A stretch of DNA of 64,000 nucleotides from Neurospora intermedia (GCA_037102815.1 BTPP01000007.1:1736001-1800000); one strand, 5' to 3'; shown: positions 37,901 through 50,761, numbered from the stretch's first letter. The notes: generated by a model from the letters alone, not told the origin. Translations and numbers: made by a program.

Positions 37901-37921
37901 TGCAAACAGGTTGTGCAGTAA
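34904..37921 (+). CDS. SEC24: COPII coat cargo-adaptor subunit Sec24
   Basis: Three exons: 34904-35530, 35590-37803 and 37910-37921 (last three codons plus stop). Introns of 59 and 106 nt have GTAAGC/CTAG and GTGAGT/ACAG ends. The product is about 950 residues. It starts [19 protein letters not shown] with a Pro/Gln/Tyr-rich disordered head of about 180 residues. Next comes a zinc finger of four cysteines (about residues 274, 277, 296, 299, in CRRCRSY...WRCNMC), then the Sec23/Sec24 trunk ([12 protein letters not shown]...), beta-sandwich, helical domain and a C-terminal gelsolin domain ending KVVQ. Sec24 binds cargo signals on the ER membrane and forms the inner COPII coat with Sec23 and Sar1. 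The length fits the family. The longer upstream open frame from 34637 is unlikely to be translated as such; the ATG at 34904 sits in a good context (ACACC before it). Confidence 0.95.
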
Positions 37922-38415
37922 TCGCATTCACACCATCCTAGCGGGCGAGAATGGGTCCTTGATAGTTATGTGTGACGACAAGTGAAGGATGCCGATGGCA
38001 GATCTCGGTTAGGAAATGCTTATCTTGAGGCCTTTGAGCGGGTGTAAAGAAAAGAGAGACAAGGGTGCAAGTGGCGGAGAGACACAGAAACGGACTCGCA
38101 TAAGACACTGTAATATTTTAAGAATGGTTTTTGTTATACAATGTATCCGGAATAAATCCCATGGTGGCCGGTGAACGAGCTACGTTCCCTTAGCATCGAC
38201 CACCTCAAACACGGTAGAATCCCAGGATGGTTTACTGAGGCTTGCAAACAACATATGTCAAGCGAAAGTCTCATTGTGTCATCCATTGTTTCAAAAAGAA
38301 AATGGACAATTCACTAGTGGCTTGACGACACGCCTCTTAGTGCTTCCTCCATAGCTTGTTGCGCATACGATTTGGAGTACTTGAGCTCCCATCCACGCAC
38401 TAATGCATATCAGAT
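37922..38415. other. SEC24 3' region and tRNA upstream spacer
   Basis: Non-coding. A likely polyadenylation area lies near 38110-38155 (AATATTTTAAGAATGG and AATAAATCCC). No other feature is seen before the tRNA gene. Confidence 0.4.
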
Positions 38416-38506
38416 GGTTGTATAGTGTAGCGGTTATCACTCCGGATTCTGAGTCTCAACCCATCAGAACATTCCGGCAACCCCGGTTCGATTCCGGGTA
38501 CGACCT
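38416..38506 (+). tRNA. tRNA-Gln(CTG) with a 19-nt intron
   Basis: Acceptor stem GGTTGTA pairs with TACGACC (one G-T). The D arm is GTGTAGCGGTTATCAC, the anticodon stem CCGGA/TCCGG, the T arm CCCCGGTTCGATTCCGGG, and the discriminator base is T. The anticodon loop reads TTCTGA then T after removal of 38453-38471 (begins GTCTCAACCC), which sits after position 37 as in eukaryotic nuclear tRNA introns. Anticodon CTG at 38449-38451. A T-rich Pol III terminator (TTTTTT) follows at about 38508. Confidence 0.92.
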
Positions 38507-41206
38507 CTTTTTTGAAGTTTTTCTTCTAATCTCTCTTTGACATTTTTGTGATCTGTCGAGGCTTGGTTCATTGTCAAAGTTTTTTTTATTGAATAAAAAA
38601 AAAGAGATAATGATTTTTTCCTTCCCTTTTTCTACATTATATACTTCTTTTCTAGTTCCGCTCACCAGTAAGTAGCTTTGTCTTTTGCTGGCTTGAAGTT
38701 GCAACTGCATGTCTGGCAATGGAGTATAATTGTTTTACCACGTTACATAGGTCCCGTCGCCTAGAACCTGCGCCCGCTTCTTTCCCTCCCCCATGTTGCT
38801 TGTTTCACTGGTTGTAAAGCTGATAGATTGGATGCAGCAAGGTGTCTGTCTGTCTTGTTCGATTTCGTCCCACGATTTGTATCTCTAGATACCACTATCT
38901 AGCACCTACTATGCATAGCACTAACTAACGACTTGGTCAGAATTCCCGAACCGGTGCACTCGCTTGGCTTCAAGATTGGGGCCTGTAACCGCCCAGGCCT
39001 CTTTTTTGAAACGAACGGCGGGGAAAGCTCTCCCCAGGTCCGGGTCCCTGGCGCGTGCTTGCACTATGATGGAGGGGTAGCCGGGACCTGAGACACAGGC
39101 ACGCCGAGAGCTCTCTCTGGTTGTTTTCCATGTTCGGACACAAGAACTGACCGATCAGGGTCCCGGGGTTGGACCTACTAGCCCGGGCGCTTAACTGGCA
39201 CATTGGGTTGTGGCCCTACAATCTCGTAGTGTACGCTTTATGGCCGCCTCCCACCAACCTGTTCGACATTCGGTTGTTGTTGATGAAGAGGATAAGATTG
39301 TGAGCAAATGAGGGATGTGGCAAATGAGTGATTTGTATCGGGGCCTACTTATATTACACTGAAAGTGTTGAGTCGCCTAGGGAGCGGATACAGGTCCGTG
39401 GTGTTGATGGGATTATGCTGGCTTGGGAGAATGAGACGGGCCCACTGAATGGGTACTTGTTCTGGAAACTCGATTTGAGGTTCTCGACGTATCCTCACAG
39501 GGCTGCAGGAGGTCGCATACAGACTGGCCGCGGCGGGCTGGCGCTGGCCAGGAGAAGAAGAAGAAGAAGAAACATTCAGGAGCCGGATTTAAAAGTGAAG
39601 ATGAACGGAAAGGGTATCCAAGTCTTCACTCAAGCTGCAGTGTGATATCTTTAGATGTACCGGCGCCCAGGCTCTAGAGGCTGCTGGCACGGCTGATTAG
39701 CCGCCCAGGTGTTGATACCGTGATGCGTTTCCATGCTCTTGTACGTGTTTGTGAAACCATAGACTTGAGGGCACATCAATCCGCTGGTCGTGTTACTTAC
39801 TGTACGCGAAGCACGAGGATGCATGCTATACGTAGCCCAGGGGCAATGTCTACCACCTCAGTCAGTCATCGTGCCTATTTACATACATAGTACGTATGTG
39901 AACGGGAAGAAAGAAGAAAGACGGGGATTCCATTTGTGTTAATGGCTGTGCCCCTGGCCTAGCCGACCGTCCGCGAGCTGAACCCCGCTGGCGAAGGAGT
40001 CCCGCTCGGACTCCTTGATGCGTTTGACGATTCTGAATGAGCCCCACCAACAATGACAACGTGGGCTGAGCTTCCCGCTGGGGATTCCTTGTTGCACTTT
40101 GTTCCGGCGTCAACATGCTCCAAGACGGAAGCTGTGTGAAAGTGTGAAGTATGTAGTTGGGGTCTCGATCCCCGTGTCATTTTCTCCTGTTTAAAGATAA
40201 CTTGGTTTCCATTGACCCATCCTTCGTCAGTCTTGCTGCTGATCCGGGCCCTCCTCGTTGTTCTCTGACACCATTCCAACCACCAAACACCACGGTATTA
40301 TTGGGTGGGTGGCTCTGCACCGAGGTACGTCCAAGTGTCGACAAACGTCTACGTAGTCTAGACTGCCCAGTCCCGCTTTCACAGTCTCCAGTCGTGGTTC
40401 ACTTGGTGCTCGACTGCGCACCACCTGATCGTCCATCTGATATTCTTGCTTTCCGGCTGGCTCTACCCGCAGTGTTGAAGGAGCCGGACCTTGGGTTTCA
40501 ATGAAAGCCCCTGGACACTGACATCCACTCAACTTGATCATCCTGGGATCTGAGGTGCGCCGCTTGGCGGTCGAGGTTCGCCGAAGAGTGGAAAAGGAAG
40601 CCAGCAACGCAAGCCCAGTGGGTTTGCTCTGTTACACTGCATCCGTTCCAATTGATCCCTCATAAATCGATTGAATACCTCACCCTGCACCCTGACTTGT
40701 GTTGCCAACAGCTAATCATAGCAAGCAGCCTAGCTACTAGACAGGCCGGCATATTGAGCGTAGACCAAATTCGCGCCCAACCCCTCCGCCACCACCTCCC
40801 GCTACAACTTGAACCGCAACAACGCAACCAGCACCAACCGTCCAGACCCCCGCATTTCCACGCCCATCACATCCCCTTGGCGACGGCCACTTCCTTTACC
40901 ACCTACACTCTTTTCTACAAACAACAACAACAAAAACAACAAGGTGTTGAGCAACTGAGTACTTGGTTGTTCTTCGATCGCAACCACCCCTCGACTGCGC
41001 GGCTCGACTGGGATCTCGGACAACCCCACTCCAACAGACAGACGAATCCCCTCATTCGGTAGCGCCCCGTTGACTCGCGATCAACGCCTCCGTTGTCACA
41101 CAAGAACACAAGTATTTTCAATCTTCGAGTCGGCGAAACAACCGAACCGCTTACTGTTTCTGGACAGACTTGGTTTCCCGTAAGCAACCTTTCGGGACAC
41201 GTCGAA
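38507..41206. other. 2.7-kb spacer between tRNA-Gln and the MAP kinase gene, including its long 5' leader
   Basis: No gene recognised. Short open frames (for example 39328-39645 plus, 40227-40607 minus) have no domain and look random. The last ~550 bases before the MAP kinase start are C/A-rich (CAACAACGCAACCAGCACC, ACAAACAACAACAACAAAAA), typical of a long unstructured 5' leader of a regulated fungal gene. An imperfect (AGA)n/(GAA)n run lies near 39553. Confidence 0.4.
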
Positions 41207-42486
<1,280 letters not shown>

Positions 42487-43181
42487 AGTGTCTACCGATA
42501 CAGGCAGTTGCAAGAGAATACAGTGAGGTGAGGTGATCTGGACGGCTTTGCAGGAGAGTATTGGAACAACGTCAGTTTACTCGGTCCGATTGGGACCGTA
42601 GGAGATATCAGAGAGAAGTGGAATATGCTTTTTCCAGCATCTGATGGCGAATGTTGAAGGCTAGGGGGTGTAAGTGAACAATGTGGACTAGATGAGTGTG
42701 GGGGATGTCGATTACTTTACGTTTCCTTTGCGGTCTGATACGCTCTTATGGCTTGCTTAAACCGGATCCTGTTTCCGTACTGTCATGAATTTGAAGTTAG
42801 ATTCTCAACCTGCCTTAGCTTTGATGATGTCTCTTCTATGGCGTTGTTCTTTTGGCTGTGGCACCTATGGCAAGGCGTTTCGGTTTGAAGGAATGAAGTT
42901 AAGCAAGAGTTCCATTCCGCGAGTAGGTGAAGGGTATTATAATACAAATACTGGCTAAAAATGCAGACCCTATCACAAGGCCTATACCTGGCATGTATGC
43001 CCATCCTTTTCCTTTTGACATGGTCAAGTCAAAACCCACCCCAACATATAACGCCTTACGCCACAATATTTCCATATCCATGCCCAGTTCAGTAATGGCC
43101 ACGAAGCCGTGTTAGAAGTGATAGCACATCAGTCTCAAAAGTCATCCCAGCCTCGTCTTCTCGCTAGCGAGCCAAGAGGCA
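42487..43181. other. Convergent 3' spacer between the MAP kinase and OXR1 genes
   Basis: Non-coding. It presumably holds both 3' untranslated regions. Nothing else recognised. Confidence 0.4.
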
Positions 43182-44537
43182 TCATAACCCCCCAGACCCA
43201 ATTACCCAAACCTCAACCCCCAGAACAGAAAACTTCTCACCCTGATCGCTAAGCTGCTCATTCCCAAACGTCTGACTTGTAGAGCTCACCCCCTTCTCCA
43301 GCCCATCATCCAGCCACAACCCAAACTTCCCATCGCCAGCGCCCACACTCAAAAAATGGGACTCGCACAGAATGTAGTAGTCGTTCACGCCACTGTAGGG
43401 AAACGCCTTGAAGCGGATGGTGGTTTGATCAACGGTACCGGTCAAGTCAGCAAATAGATCGTCTGCGCTGTCGTTGTGGGGTGGGGTGGCTGTCGTCGTG
43501 GCTCTCAAAACGGTACAGGAGGCAAGATCGTCGCCGCTGTTGTGGTGGTTCGTAGCCGTGTTCGTGGCCGTGTCCGTGCCCGTTCCGACTGACGAAATGG
43601 TGGATGTTCGGCCTCGCAGGTTCGTGGTGTCGGCCGAGGGAGGAGGCGGGAGGGAGGCCATGACGGAGGCGCGCCAGAGAAAACATTCACCTGTGCCGAA
43701 GTATTTGGGGGCTGGGTGGGGGAAGTCGGAGAGGTAGGCGCCGAAGATCTGTAACGTTGGGGAAGCGTGCGCGAGGTAAGCGACTGGTCTGTTTTTGGGA
43801 CGTGTGTGTATCTTTGAGTGCCGAGTTTCGACAGTGATAGGAGGTGGGAGTGGGGGAAAGGCCTGGACACGGAATGTGAAGAAGAGAGGGGGAGGGAGGG
43901 AGGGAGAGGGGGATAGGCAACTTACACCACCCTCTGCATCTTTAACAGCCAACACGAATCCCACTCGTCGTCCGGAATACTTTGCACACTTATCGTAAAG
44001 CGTTCCCAGACTTGCCCCATCCTGGTCCAGACTGTAGACCAAATTCCACTCGTCCACGATGCTGAGTCTCGTAGGCACCATGATCCGTATCTCTTCCGCG
44101 ATGGCCTGTGTTAATATCCTGGCCGACGCGGGTGTGTCTGGTGCAAAGCCCTTGAGCTGCACGGGTTCCAGTGGAGGCGGCTGCATTGGTGACGCCGTTC
44201 GTTGGATAGTTTCATGGAATCGAGGGGGAACGTAAACTCCGTCGACGCCGTTGTTGTCGTTGTTGTTACTGTTGTTATAGTTGTGGTCGTCGAAGTGTGA
44301 GTGTGAACTGTCTGCTGGGTATGACTGTGAGTGGGTGAGGGACGGCGTTTCGGCGGAGAATCGCCGAATCAGACCTCCCCAAATACTGGAGACGAGCCCT
44401 GGTAGTTGAGAGCTGCTGGTCCCTGACCCGGTTGGTGTTTGGGCGCCGGAGCCCGGGGCGGACGAGGAGTACTCCGATTCGGGCCGGAAGGTTTGGATGG
44501 GATGGGGGTGTCTGCGGCGAGAATCGTGGTAGCTCAT
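43182..44537 (-). CDS. OXR1: Oxidation resistance protein OXR1, TLDc domain
   Basis: Exon 1 (44537-43926) and exon 2 (43748-43182) are joined over a 177-nt intron with a GTAAGT donor and TTACAG acceptor, giving ...FVLAVKDAEGG-IFGAYLSDFPHP. The product is about 392 residues. A disordered Ser/Asn-rich head is followed by the TLDc domain: LTQAIAEEIRIMVPTRLSIV, WNLVYSLDQDGASLGTLY, GAYLSDFPHP, YFGTGECFLW, IRFKAFPYSGVNDYYI, GLWLDDGLEKG and the closing GVEVWVIG. TLDc proteins protect against oxidative stress and in yeast regulate V-ATPase disassembly. A Ser/Thr/Asn-rich insertion (about 80 residues) splits the domain after the FLWRAS segment, as often in fungi. An in-frame ATG at 44564 would add nine residues. 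The intron is a multiple of three and stop-free. Confidence 0.9.
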   Translation of the reverse strand: MSYHDSRRRHPHPIQTFRPESEYSSSAPGSGAQTPTGSGTSSSQLPGLVSSIWGGLIRRFSAETPSLTHSQSYPADSSHSHFDDHNYNNSNNNDNNGVDGVYVPPRFHETIQRTASPMQPPPLEPVQLKGFAPDTPASARILTQAIAEEIRIMVPTRLSIVDEWNLVYSLDQDGASLGTLYDKCAKYSGRRVGFVLAVKDAEGGVSCLSPSPSLPPPLFFTFRVQAFPPLPPPITVETRHSKIHTRPKNRPVAYLAHASPTLQIFGAYLSDFPHPAPKYFGTGECFLWRASVMASLPPPPSADTTNLRGRTSTISSVGTGTDTATNTATNHHNSGDDLASCTVLRATTTATPPHNDSADDLFADLTGTVDQTTIRFKAFPYSGVNDYYILCESHFLSVGAGDGKFGLWLDDGLEKGVSSTSQTFGNEQLSDQGEKFSVLGVEVWVIGSGGL

Positions 44538-44564
44538 GGCTTCAGGTTTCCAATGAACTGACAC

Positions 44565-45455
44565 CCAATTTTCGAAGGCTTATATCGAGGGTGGTGTACG
44601 AATAACCTAGGGATGACTGAGAATGCGCGTAGGAAGCTTTCAGTTGGCAGATTACGGATTATCGATTGCCGTTAGGTAAAGTAGGTGCGGTAGAGAAGAT
44701 GTATGTACATGAGTTAGGTTTGCAGATAGGTTCAAGTTCAGTTGATGGACGGCAGGGATGAACTGGAGAATGCATGCTAGCGAGTAAGTTGACAGTCTCG
44801 GCGGGCTGCGGGTGAGATTCGTTAGAATTGGGTGCCGTGGTCCATCTGTCGATTTGCCGTAGCGTGTGTGCCCTGACAGGCCGAGCTCTTACCTTACTAT
44901 TTCAGACCCCCCTCTCCCCGCACGACCTATGGCTTATGTTTATGTTGTGAATGACGACGCATGCCCCTGGGAGCTTCCGTAAACGAGAAGGGTTGACGTT
45001 GCTTTCCGTGCACATAGCGTAGCCCAGGATCCGGGGGGCTAGTAGTGGTGTGCTTTAGCACCTGATGCCGCTACTCCTTACGAGTCCGTACAATATATGC
45101 CGTAATTGCAGTATGTACTATTCCACCAAAATTGAGTATAGCGCTCTATGTACCTCTAGTGTTTAAGGGGAGACGTGTGCGGAGTCATGCTTGCTGTACG
45201 TCCAGGTACCTAGGTATCCTAGGTGCCTCTCACGTTTAAATGTCTGTTAGTGCATGGAGCCTTTTGGTAACCCGGGCGTTGTGTAGCCCGCGGGGAGGTC
45301 CTAGTCCACGGTTCCCTTTAAGGTGGCTTTAGTCACAAGCAGCAAGAATCTACTCTTACACCTAGCTAGGTACCAAGTTTGACAAGGGCGTGATATGCTG
45401 AGCGAGGTTTTCCAACTATATTGGCTTTTGAACATAACGGCTGGATGGTCCAGGT
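44565..45455. other. OXR1 upstream region and HEM4 downstream spacer
   Basis: Non-coding. It contains clustered TACCTAGGTA-type motifs: AGGTACCTAGGTATCCTAGG near 45205 and CACCTAGCTAGGTACC near 45360. No gene is recognised. Confidence 0.45.
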
Positions 45456-46420
45456 TTATTTCTTTGCTTCGTCCCAAAACCTACTGATACCCTGCCAAAC
45501 CCCTTCCGGGCTGGGTTGCTCTGCGCAGACATCAGGCTCGTAGCCAAAGTTCTTGACAAGATGAAGGCGAGTTGTCGGTCCGATGGTAGCAATGTACGTT
45601 TTCCTATCCTTCTGGTGAAAGTCATCTCCCACCCTGCCGCTACTCTCGTTCAGCCATCCCAGGGCACTAAGCATGCCGTCGCAGCCACTTGGGGAGAACA
45701 CCACGACCCATCTCGCCGGCCGGTCTTGGGTCTCTTGGAGAAGCTTTGTGAAATCTTGTTGGAAGGATTTCATAACACCGGTACCATAAACGACAACCTC
45801 TTTGACGTGAATGAACTTGTCTGATGGTAAAGCAGGGTCCATCAACTTCTTGGGAATTATGTCCCGCCTTTGCTCGCCAACCAAAAACAACAGCGGCGGC
45901 TTGGTGGACCGGTCCTTATACCATTCGCCATAGTGTTCGATGATGTAGGGTGCCAATGTTTCACCGTTGCCAGTATGCTCACCAAAGACTTGGAGCGGCG
46001 GTTGTTGGGGAACTGCCTTCAACGCGCGGGTTGTCGCAGGGCCGACGCTGTAAACAGGGATATCTTGGAGATGGGGCCACCTGTCATCGCCTACACAGCT
46101 GTTATGAGGTTTGGCCTTTCAAAATGGATGCAGTACGTCTTACCTGTTACTTCTTGGACGAGGTGGGTAAAAGCTTCAACGGCACGTTGGGAGGTGAAGA
46201 CAAGACCTCCGTAAGCACAGTCGAAGCCAGTTCCTATAGCTTTCGTCTTGAGAAGATTGCGCACCGTAGCTAAGCCCTCGTCCTTGAATCGATGTTCCAG
46301 AACGGGAACAAAGAAAGGCTCGAAATTAAAGCCATCCGTCTTGGAAGAGAATTGCTCCTGGTACGAGTCCCCAGGAGTGGATTTTGTCTTCAATAGGAAG
46401 ACGGGGGTCTTTTGCGACAT
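45456..46420 (-). CDS. HEM4: Uroporphyrinogen-III synthase
   Basis: Exon 1 (46420-46144) and exon 2 (46090-45456) are separated by a 53-nt intron (GTAAGA...GTGTAG). Splicing restores EVTG-DDRWPHLQDIPVYSVG. The product is about 303 residues, normal for fungi. Family features seen: the first-domain start VFLLKTKS, GGLVFTSQRAVEAF, VYSVGPATTRAL, LLFLVGEQRRDIIP, VVYGTGV, VVFSPSGCDGML and IATIGPTTRLHL near the C-terminus. The enzyme closes hydroxymethylbilane into uroporphyrinogen III with inversion of ring D, the fourth enzyme of haem synthesis, in the cytosol. It is divergent to ERV1 across a 401-base spacer. Confidence 0.93.
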
Positions 46421-46821
46421 GTTGACTCTGCCTTGTTGCTTCCCGCAATATGACACACAGAGTTAAGGGCAGGAGAGAGAACCTTTCCTCTGGTCTACCG
46501 ATTTCATATCTTTACGTATGTGTAGTCACGGAGTGGGGCCCGCGACCGGCAAGAGCCGCCCCACTATTGCCGGCCAGGTGCGCCGGCATCCACATGGCGG
46601 CATAGCTTTATCGATAAGCGGACAGCAAGGATCACGCCGTTATACTGTTCAAGTCCCGCGCTGCTCCGATCGAGAACCGTCATTTGGTTGATTTCTAATC
46701 CTCGAGGCGGGTTCGATACAGTCAAAAACACATATCTGCGTGCCTCGAAGAGAGCGTCCACTCGTGCAACCGTCGAGCCGCTATACCACCGCTCATCCGC
46801 CACCTTTGGAAACGTTTAGCA
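46421..46821. promoter_or_regulatory. Divergent HEM4/ERV1 promoter region
   Basis: This is 401 bases between two divergent starts. It has a GC-rich core with CCGGCCAGGTGCGCCGGC near 46570 (imperfect palindrome). Co-regulation of haem synthesis and the mitochondrial disulfide relay is possible from the arrangement but not shown. Confidence 0.4.
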
Positions 46822-47486
46822 ATGCCACCGAACGTCACAGACAATGACCCTGCGCAAAGCGGCGCGACAGCGACGGCTCCGGTCGATGGCAGCGCAACAG
46901 AGCCACCCAAGAAATTCCCCAAGGGTGTTGTTCTGGGCAAGGATGGAAAGCCGTAGGTTCTATCCAGAGTTGACGGACTTCAAGGTTCAACATCATGTCA
47001 CTGATGCGACTTGTTAGTTGTCGTTCTTGCACCTCCTTCGGTGCCTGGGCGTCCCAGGCCAAGGCTACCCTAAAGACGAGTCACGACATGTCCTCAACTG
47101 CGCCTTCTACGATTGCGTCGGCAGCTACATCATCAGCCAGGAGAACAGACTGCCCAGCTGATGTTGAAACCCTCGGGCGAAGCTCCTGGACCCTTCTCCA
47201 CTCGATCGCCGCGACCTACCCTCCCGCCCCGACTCCAACCGAACAAAATGATCTCAAGTCCTTCATGAGCTTGTTCGCAAAGCTGTACCCTTGCTGGGTA
47301 TGCGCCGAAGATTTTCAACAATACATAAAGAAAGAAGAACCGAAGACAGGCAGCAGGGACGAGTTTGGAAATTGGCTGTGTGAGGCGCACAATGAAGTCA
47401 ACAGGAAGTTGGGCAAGCCAACGTTTGACTGCTCCAAGTGGCAGGAGAGGTGGAGGACTGGGTGGAAGGATGGAAGCTGCGATTGA
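46822..47486 (+). CDS. ERV1: Mitochondrial FAD-linked sulfhydryl oxidase Erv1/ALR
   Basis: Exon 1 (46822-46952) and exon 2 (47018-47486) flank a 65-nt intron (GTAGGT...GTTAG) that falls inside the Pro codon before CRSC. The product is 199 residues. The N-terminal shuttle pair CRSC (45-48) marks Erv1 rather than the ER enzyme Erv2, and no signal peptide is present. The core shows SSWTLLHSIAATYP (FAD site), the active-site pair in YPCWVC (136 and 139), and the structural pair C165/C182 in NWLCEAHNEVN...FDC. Erv1 reoxidises Mia40 in the intermembrane space and passes electrons to cytochrome c. The C-terminus ends WKDGSCD. All expected cysteine pairs are present. Confidence 0.95.
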
Positions 47487-48378
47487 TCCGCGACATCTCT
47501 ATCATTATAGCGACCTGAGAAATCCCAGCTCGGTGACAGAAGGTTGTATACAAACCTCAACGTCTGGTTGTTAGATGGTGGTGGCGATGGTGTTTTTTCT
47601 TTTGCATACGCAGCATGGCGAGGCGCATTGGCATTGTATGTCTTTTCTGCCTACCTAAGGTAGGTTTCTTATCTCCTGTCTATCCCATTCTCTGGCATAG
47701 GTAGTCGCAATGGCATGGTTCTCTACTCCTGCTCAGGTTACCGGTTACCATCTACATGACTGAAAAGAACGACAAAAGAACCGAAGGGAGCAAGGTGCTT
47801 CCAGTGCAGTGGTGCGACACTCGGGTAGCGGGCTGCAGGTACCTTACCTAGTACCACTAGACTACCGTACTTACCTCTACTACCTAGGTTGCTATGCTAC
47901 TCGTACCTGCTACTCCACCAAGCAGCATGTACCTATGTACTCCCCGTATGTAGTGTACCTCACCCCACCACCAACTTCAACTCACATCCATGACATCACA
48001 GGAAGCAGCTATCGCCGACACTAACTCGTAGAAAGGACGAACAGTCCCATGCCCGGTATCCGGGCCCTTCCGGCCCCTCGAATCGACAATGCGTCTTGTC
48101 ATACTTACATAGGTACATATTGGTAGATGCTTCCCCTCATTCAACACAACAGCTCCAGCCAGCTCTTCACCTTGGACTCTCTTACTTGTTCACATCACTT
48201 CTCGCCGCCCTTGCTTGTATCCTGCTGCTCCGATACCTACGCCTAACACACGCCATCCTCTTAACACAACACTCGTAATATACCCCATCAATACATCGCA
48301 AACAAGCCAGGCCGGGTCTGACAACCTACCGCAACACACGAGATTACAAGAGAACTTCCATATAACCCACCTAAAAAC
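47487..48378. promoter_or_regulatory. ERV1 3' region and pyruvate decarboxylase promoter/leader
   Basis: Non-coding. From 47820 to 47970 it is packed with TACCTA-type motifs (GGTACCTTACCTAGTACC, CTACCTAGGTTG, ATGTACCTATGTAC). The last 250 bases are C/T- and C/A-rich, as in leaders of strongly expressed fungal genes. No transcription-factor site is assigned. Confidence 0.45.
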
Positions 48379-50245
48379 ATGTCAGACATCCGGACACAGA
48401 GTCTGCAGAAGCCCGTGACAGTGGCCGAGTATCTCTTTAGAAGATTGCATGAAATCGGCATCCGCTCAGTCCACGGCCTGCCAGGAGACTTCAACCTGGT
48501 TGCTCTCGACTACGTTCCTAAAGCCGGTTTGAAATGGGTTGGTAGCGTGAACGAGCTCAACGCTGGTATGTCTACTTCTCTATTCCCCACAAGCATGATC
48601 GCTGATATCAAACAACTTTAGCCTATGCCGCCGACGGCTACGCCCGTGCCAAGGGTATCTCTGCCCTTGTAACCACCTTCGGTGTTGGCGAACTATCCGC
48701 CATCAATGGTGTTGCCGGTGCTTACTCTGAGCATGTCCCTATCGTCCATATCGTCGGCTGCCCTTCGACCATCTCCCAGCGCAATGGCATGCTTCTACAC
48801 CATACCCTCGGCAACGGTGACTTCAACGTTTTTGCCAATATGAGCGAAAATATCTCTTGCGACGTTGCCAAGCTAGTCAAACCTAGTGAGATCGCCTACC
48901 AGATTGACCATGCGATCCGGGAGTGCTGGATCCGCAGCCGGCCCGTGTACATTTGGCTACCTACCGACATGGTTGAGAAGAAGATCGAGGGCGCTAGATT
49001 GGACACAGAGATTGATCTCTCCGAGCCGGAGAATGATCCCGACAGAGAGGACTATGTCGTCGATGTGGTCCTCAGATACCTCCATGGAGCCAAGAATCCG
49101 GTGGTCCTGGTCGACGCATGCGCAATCCGCCATAGGGTTACTGAAGAAGTCAAACGGTTCATTGAAAAGACCAAGCTTCCGGTGTTTGTTACACCCATGG
49201 GCAAGGGTGCCTTCGATGAAACATCCGAGTACTACGGTGGTGTCTATGCTGGCACCGGCTCTCTTCCCGAAGTTGCTAAGCGTGTTGAGGGTTCTGATTT
49301 GGTTTTGTCCATTGGCGCGATCAAAAGTGACTTCAACACTGCTGGCTTCTCATATCACACCTCACAACTGAATACCATCGATTTGCATAGTGACCATTGC
49401 ACTGTGCGCTACTCCGAGTATCCTGGTGTTGCAATGAGGGGTGTGCTCCGGAAGGTCACTGAGCGCATCGACATGTCCAAGCTCTCGATAACCCCTTCTC
49501 CCCCGGTCGAGAATGCTGTAGCTGAGAACAGGGATGACTCGCAGGCCATCACCCAGGCGTGGTTCTGGCCAAGAGTAGGCGAGTACTTCCAGGAAGGAGA
49601 TGTCGTCGTTACCGAAACGGGCACAGCCAACTTCGGCATCTGGGAAAGCAGATTCCCCAAGGACGTCATGGGGGTGACGCAGGTACTATGGGGAAGTATC
49701 GGCTGGTCGGTAGGCGCTGCCCAGGGCGCGGCACTGGCAGTGAAAGATCTTGAACAAGATAGGCGAACAATCTTGTTCGTGGGTGATGGCAGTTTTCAAC
49801 TGACTTGCCAGGAAGTCAGCACGATGCTGAAACATAACTTGAGGGTCACCATGTAAGTGCTCCCGTTTTTTATCCCTCATATTTTGTTGAGGGTTAGCTT
49901 GACGAGCTTCGACTAACTGGATTGCCTCAAAGCTTCCTCATCTACAATGAAGGCTACACTATCGAACGTTACATCCATGGCATGGACGCGGATTACAACG
50001 ATATCACCCGCTGGAACTATACCGATATCCCCGCGGTCTTTGGCGCCAAGGAAGGCCAGTCTCAGAAGTTCGTCATCAAGACAAAGGATGAGTTGGAGAG
50101 GCTCCTCAAAGACAAAGATTTCAACGAGTATAAAGGCCTGCAGTTTGTAGAGTTGTGGATGCCCAAGGATGATGCGCCGCGGGCGTTGAAGCTCACGGCT
50201 GAAATTTCGGCGAAGACCAACTCTAGGATTGAGGATGAGCAGTGA
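48379..50245 (+). CDS. PDC1: Pyruvate decarboxylase (thiamine-diphosphate enzyme)
   Basis: Three exons: 48379-48565, 48622-49852 and 49933-50245. Introns of 56 and 80 nt have GTATGT/TTAG and GTAAGT/AAAG ends. The product is 576 residues, the family norm. Seen: catalytic Glu 59 in VNELNA, the His pair 122-123 in [11 protein letters not shown], the cofactor motif GDGS (450-453) ending with metal ligand Asn 478 in YNEGYTIE, plus [10 protein letters not shown] and [14 protein letters not shown] in the pyrophosphate domain. It decarboxylates pyruvate to acetaldehyde in fermentation in the cytosol. Fungal orthologues (for example the filament-forming Neurospora protein) can be very abundant, which fits the pyrimidine-rich leader. 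No sign of relation to neighbouring genes. Confidence 0.96.
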
Positions 50246-50761
50246 GAGACTATAGCATGAACTGCACACATGTCTTTCTGTGGAGAGGGGTTTATGAACT
50301 TATAACGAAGTGGAATACTGTAGCGGTTTGGGTTACCATGATGAGGTTATGCTACAATGATCAAAAAGAAACTTTCATGCATGGATGGAAGTCAGAGAAA
50401 CAAGATATTGCGTTAGACGTACACCTGAATAAACCGTGCTCTGTCCGTATACACAGAGGATAGATAACTTGGGTAATTCCATCCAGTTGGTAATTATAGC
50501 TTAATGATACTGGGTGTTAGATGAAAGACAGAGAGATGTAAGTAAGTTAAGTGTCAAATGGCAATGCCAAGATCGGAAAAAGTTGACGAGAGAATGGAAG
50601 AAAGAAAAAAAGAGATCAACTGATGGAGAGAGAGTTTACAGAATTAAGGAAAAGAAACCAAGAGAGATAGATGATCAACATCGCTAAAGAAACCCAGAAA
50701 AAGGGATCTCATCCGAGACTTGTGGTTGGGGGGCCCTGGAGATGTGCAAAAAAAATGAGGT
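50246..50761. other. Pyruvate decarboxylase 3' region
   Basis: Non-coding, with A/G-rich tracts (GAAAGAAAAAAAGAGATC near 50600). No further feature recognised. Confidence 0.4.

Noticed and set aside
39328-39645. 105-codon plus frame with an Arg run
   Set aside because: The Arg run is an (AGA)n microsatellite; nothing else supports a gene.
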